DNA of 22,810 nucleotides, taken from Bacteroidota bacterium (lineage in GTDB: Bacteria; Bacteroidota; Bacteroidia; Chitinophagales; Chitinophagaceae). The notes under the pieces are model-generated. The model was given only the letters and a program-made list of their open reading frames with translations, was not told the DNA's origin and ran no database searches. Shown one piece after another: positions 21,971-22,810 of the stretch (its first letter is position 1; the number at the start of each line of letters is the position of its first letter). The position numbers and the translations under genes are program-made. Location of the stretch: the NCBI GenBank assembly GCA_023436425.1, contig JAEZJD010000304.1:1-22810 (forward strand), in the 5' to 3' direction.

Positions 21971-22810
21971 ATGGATCTCCACATAATTACACTCATCATT
22001 GCAGTAGTTGTTGCCCTCCTGGCGGGCATCATAGCGGGTAAATTCATCTTTGCAAAGGATACCCGTCAAAAAATTCAAGAAGCAGAACTCCACGCACAAA
22101 ACCTGATAAAAGAAGCAGAATTAAGAGCAGAAACCATCCGCAAGGAAAAAGAGGTGGCTGCTAAAGAACGGTTTGTGCAGCTTAAATCAGAGCATGATAA
22201 GGAAGTGCTCGAACGCAACCGCAAATTAGGAGAAAGCGAAAATCGCATCCGCCAAAAAGAACAATCCCTCAATCAAAAAACAGAACAACTTGAAAGGCAG
22301 CTCAAAGAAAACAATGCCATTAAAGAAAATCTAAACCGCCAGATAGAAGTTGTAAATACAAAACAGGCGGAGCTGGACAGGCACCAGGAAGAACACACAA
22401 GAAGACTTGAAAAAATTTCCGGCTTAACTGCCGATGAAGCTAAAGCGCAACTCATCGAAGGTTTGAAGCAGGAAGCGCAATCGAGAGCGTTGGGCATGCA
22501 GCAGGAAATAATTGATGATGCGAAGCAAAAAGCGAATAAGGAAGCTCGTAAGATCGTAATTCAAACCATTCAACGAACTGCAGCAGAGCAAGCGATTGAA
22601 AATGCCATCACAGTCTTCAACCTCGAGAGTGATGAAATCAAAGGACAGATCATCGGTCGTGAGGGAAGAAACATCAGAGCGATAGAAGCCGCAACGGGTG
22701 TTGACCTGATCGTTGATGATACTCCGGAAGCAATCATTCTTACTTGTTTCGATCCGCTGCGCAGGGAAATTGCCCGCCTTAGCTTACAGCGGCTGGTTAC
22801 GGATGGACGC
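21971..22810 (+). CDS. rny: ribonuclease Y, N-terminal part (cut by window end)
   Basis: The reading frame from ATG 21971 stays open for 280 codons to the end of the window. It encodes an N-terminal membrane helix (about 4-27, LIIAVVVALLAGIIAGKF), a long charged coiled coil (about 30-190), and a KH domain (about 218-275) with the signature IKGQIIGREGRNIRAIEAATGVD in two adjoining parts. The sequence continues FDPLRREIARLSLQRLVTDGR, which in RNase Y leads into the HD catalytic domain, here beyond the window. RNase Y is a membrane-anchored endoribonuclease that initiates mRNA decay. The full protein is normally about 510-520 residues, so a little over half is present. The gene has its own divergent promoter region with the membrane-protein gene. 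Confidence 0.96.
   Translation, partial: MDLHIITLIIAVVVALLAGIIAGKFIFAKDTRQKIQEAELHAQNLIKEAELRAETIRKEKEVAAKERFVQLKSEHDKEVLERNRKLGESENRIRQKEQSLNQKTEQLERQLKENNAIKENLNRQIEVVNTKQAELDRHQEEHTRRLEKISGLTADEAKAQLIEGLKQEAQSRALGMQQEIIDDAKQKANKEARKIVIQTIQRTAAEQAIENAITVFNLESDEIKGQIIGREGRNIRAIEAATGVDLIVDDTPEAIILTCFDPLRREIARLSLQRLVTDGR

Overview
The window looks like a chromosomal segment of a Bacteroidota bacterium, most likely near Chitinophagaceae (family-level placement is inference). The grounds are an outer-membrane beta-barrel receptor with a carboxypeptidase-like N-terminal domain, a Porin_10-type putative porin, DUF2147, genes without Shine-Dalgarno sequences, and several matches to the Bacteroidota -7 promoter motif TAnnTTTG. 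I see no tRNA, rRNA, CRISPR array, insertion sequence or prophage gene. The window opens inside a broken DUF2147 gene and closes inside rny (RNase Y).

Layout. (1) 1-1835: DUF2147 gene with an in-frame stop, an alpha/beta hydrolase, and a convergent lytic transglycosylase. (2) 2116-6122: a minus-strand block. A PD-(D/E)XK plus DEDD double-nuclease protein (DUF2779 type) is followed after 10 nt by rmuC and a terminator. A separate VWA-domain gene with its own terminator lies downstream. The promoters of the nuclease operon and the VWA gene carry the same 22-bp element (one mismatch) at the same 10-nt distance from the -7 box, so they are probably one small regulon. (3) 6372-8771: an outer-membrane receptor. 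(4) 8847-14696: a minus-strand glycan cluster made of a GH-A clan glycosidase with its own terminator, a glycosyltransferase, UDP-galactopyranose mutase (glf), and a fusion of a GH1-like glycosidase with an RmlD-like sugar-nucleotide reductase. The last three overlap one another. galK is divergent from the cluster. (5) 16097-19848: purine nucleoside phosphorylase overlapping a putative porin gene, with a lipoprotein gene upstream. (6) 19943-22810: a secreted two-domain protein, a YfcE-like phosphoesterase, a small His-containing membrane protein, and rny.

How the parts work together. galK can feed galactose-1-phosphate towards UDP-galactose, which glf converts to UDP-galactofuranose. The glycosyltransferase, the RmlD-like reductase and two glycosidases without signal peptides would then build or edit an intracellular galactofuranose- and perhaps deoxysugar-containing glycan of unknown structure. 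The two-nuclease operon and the VWA protein appear to be a co-regulated DNA-processing or stress module. These are the two most interesting parts of the window. The remaining genes look like ordinary envelope, salvage and housekeeping functions.
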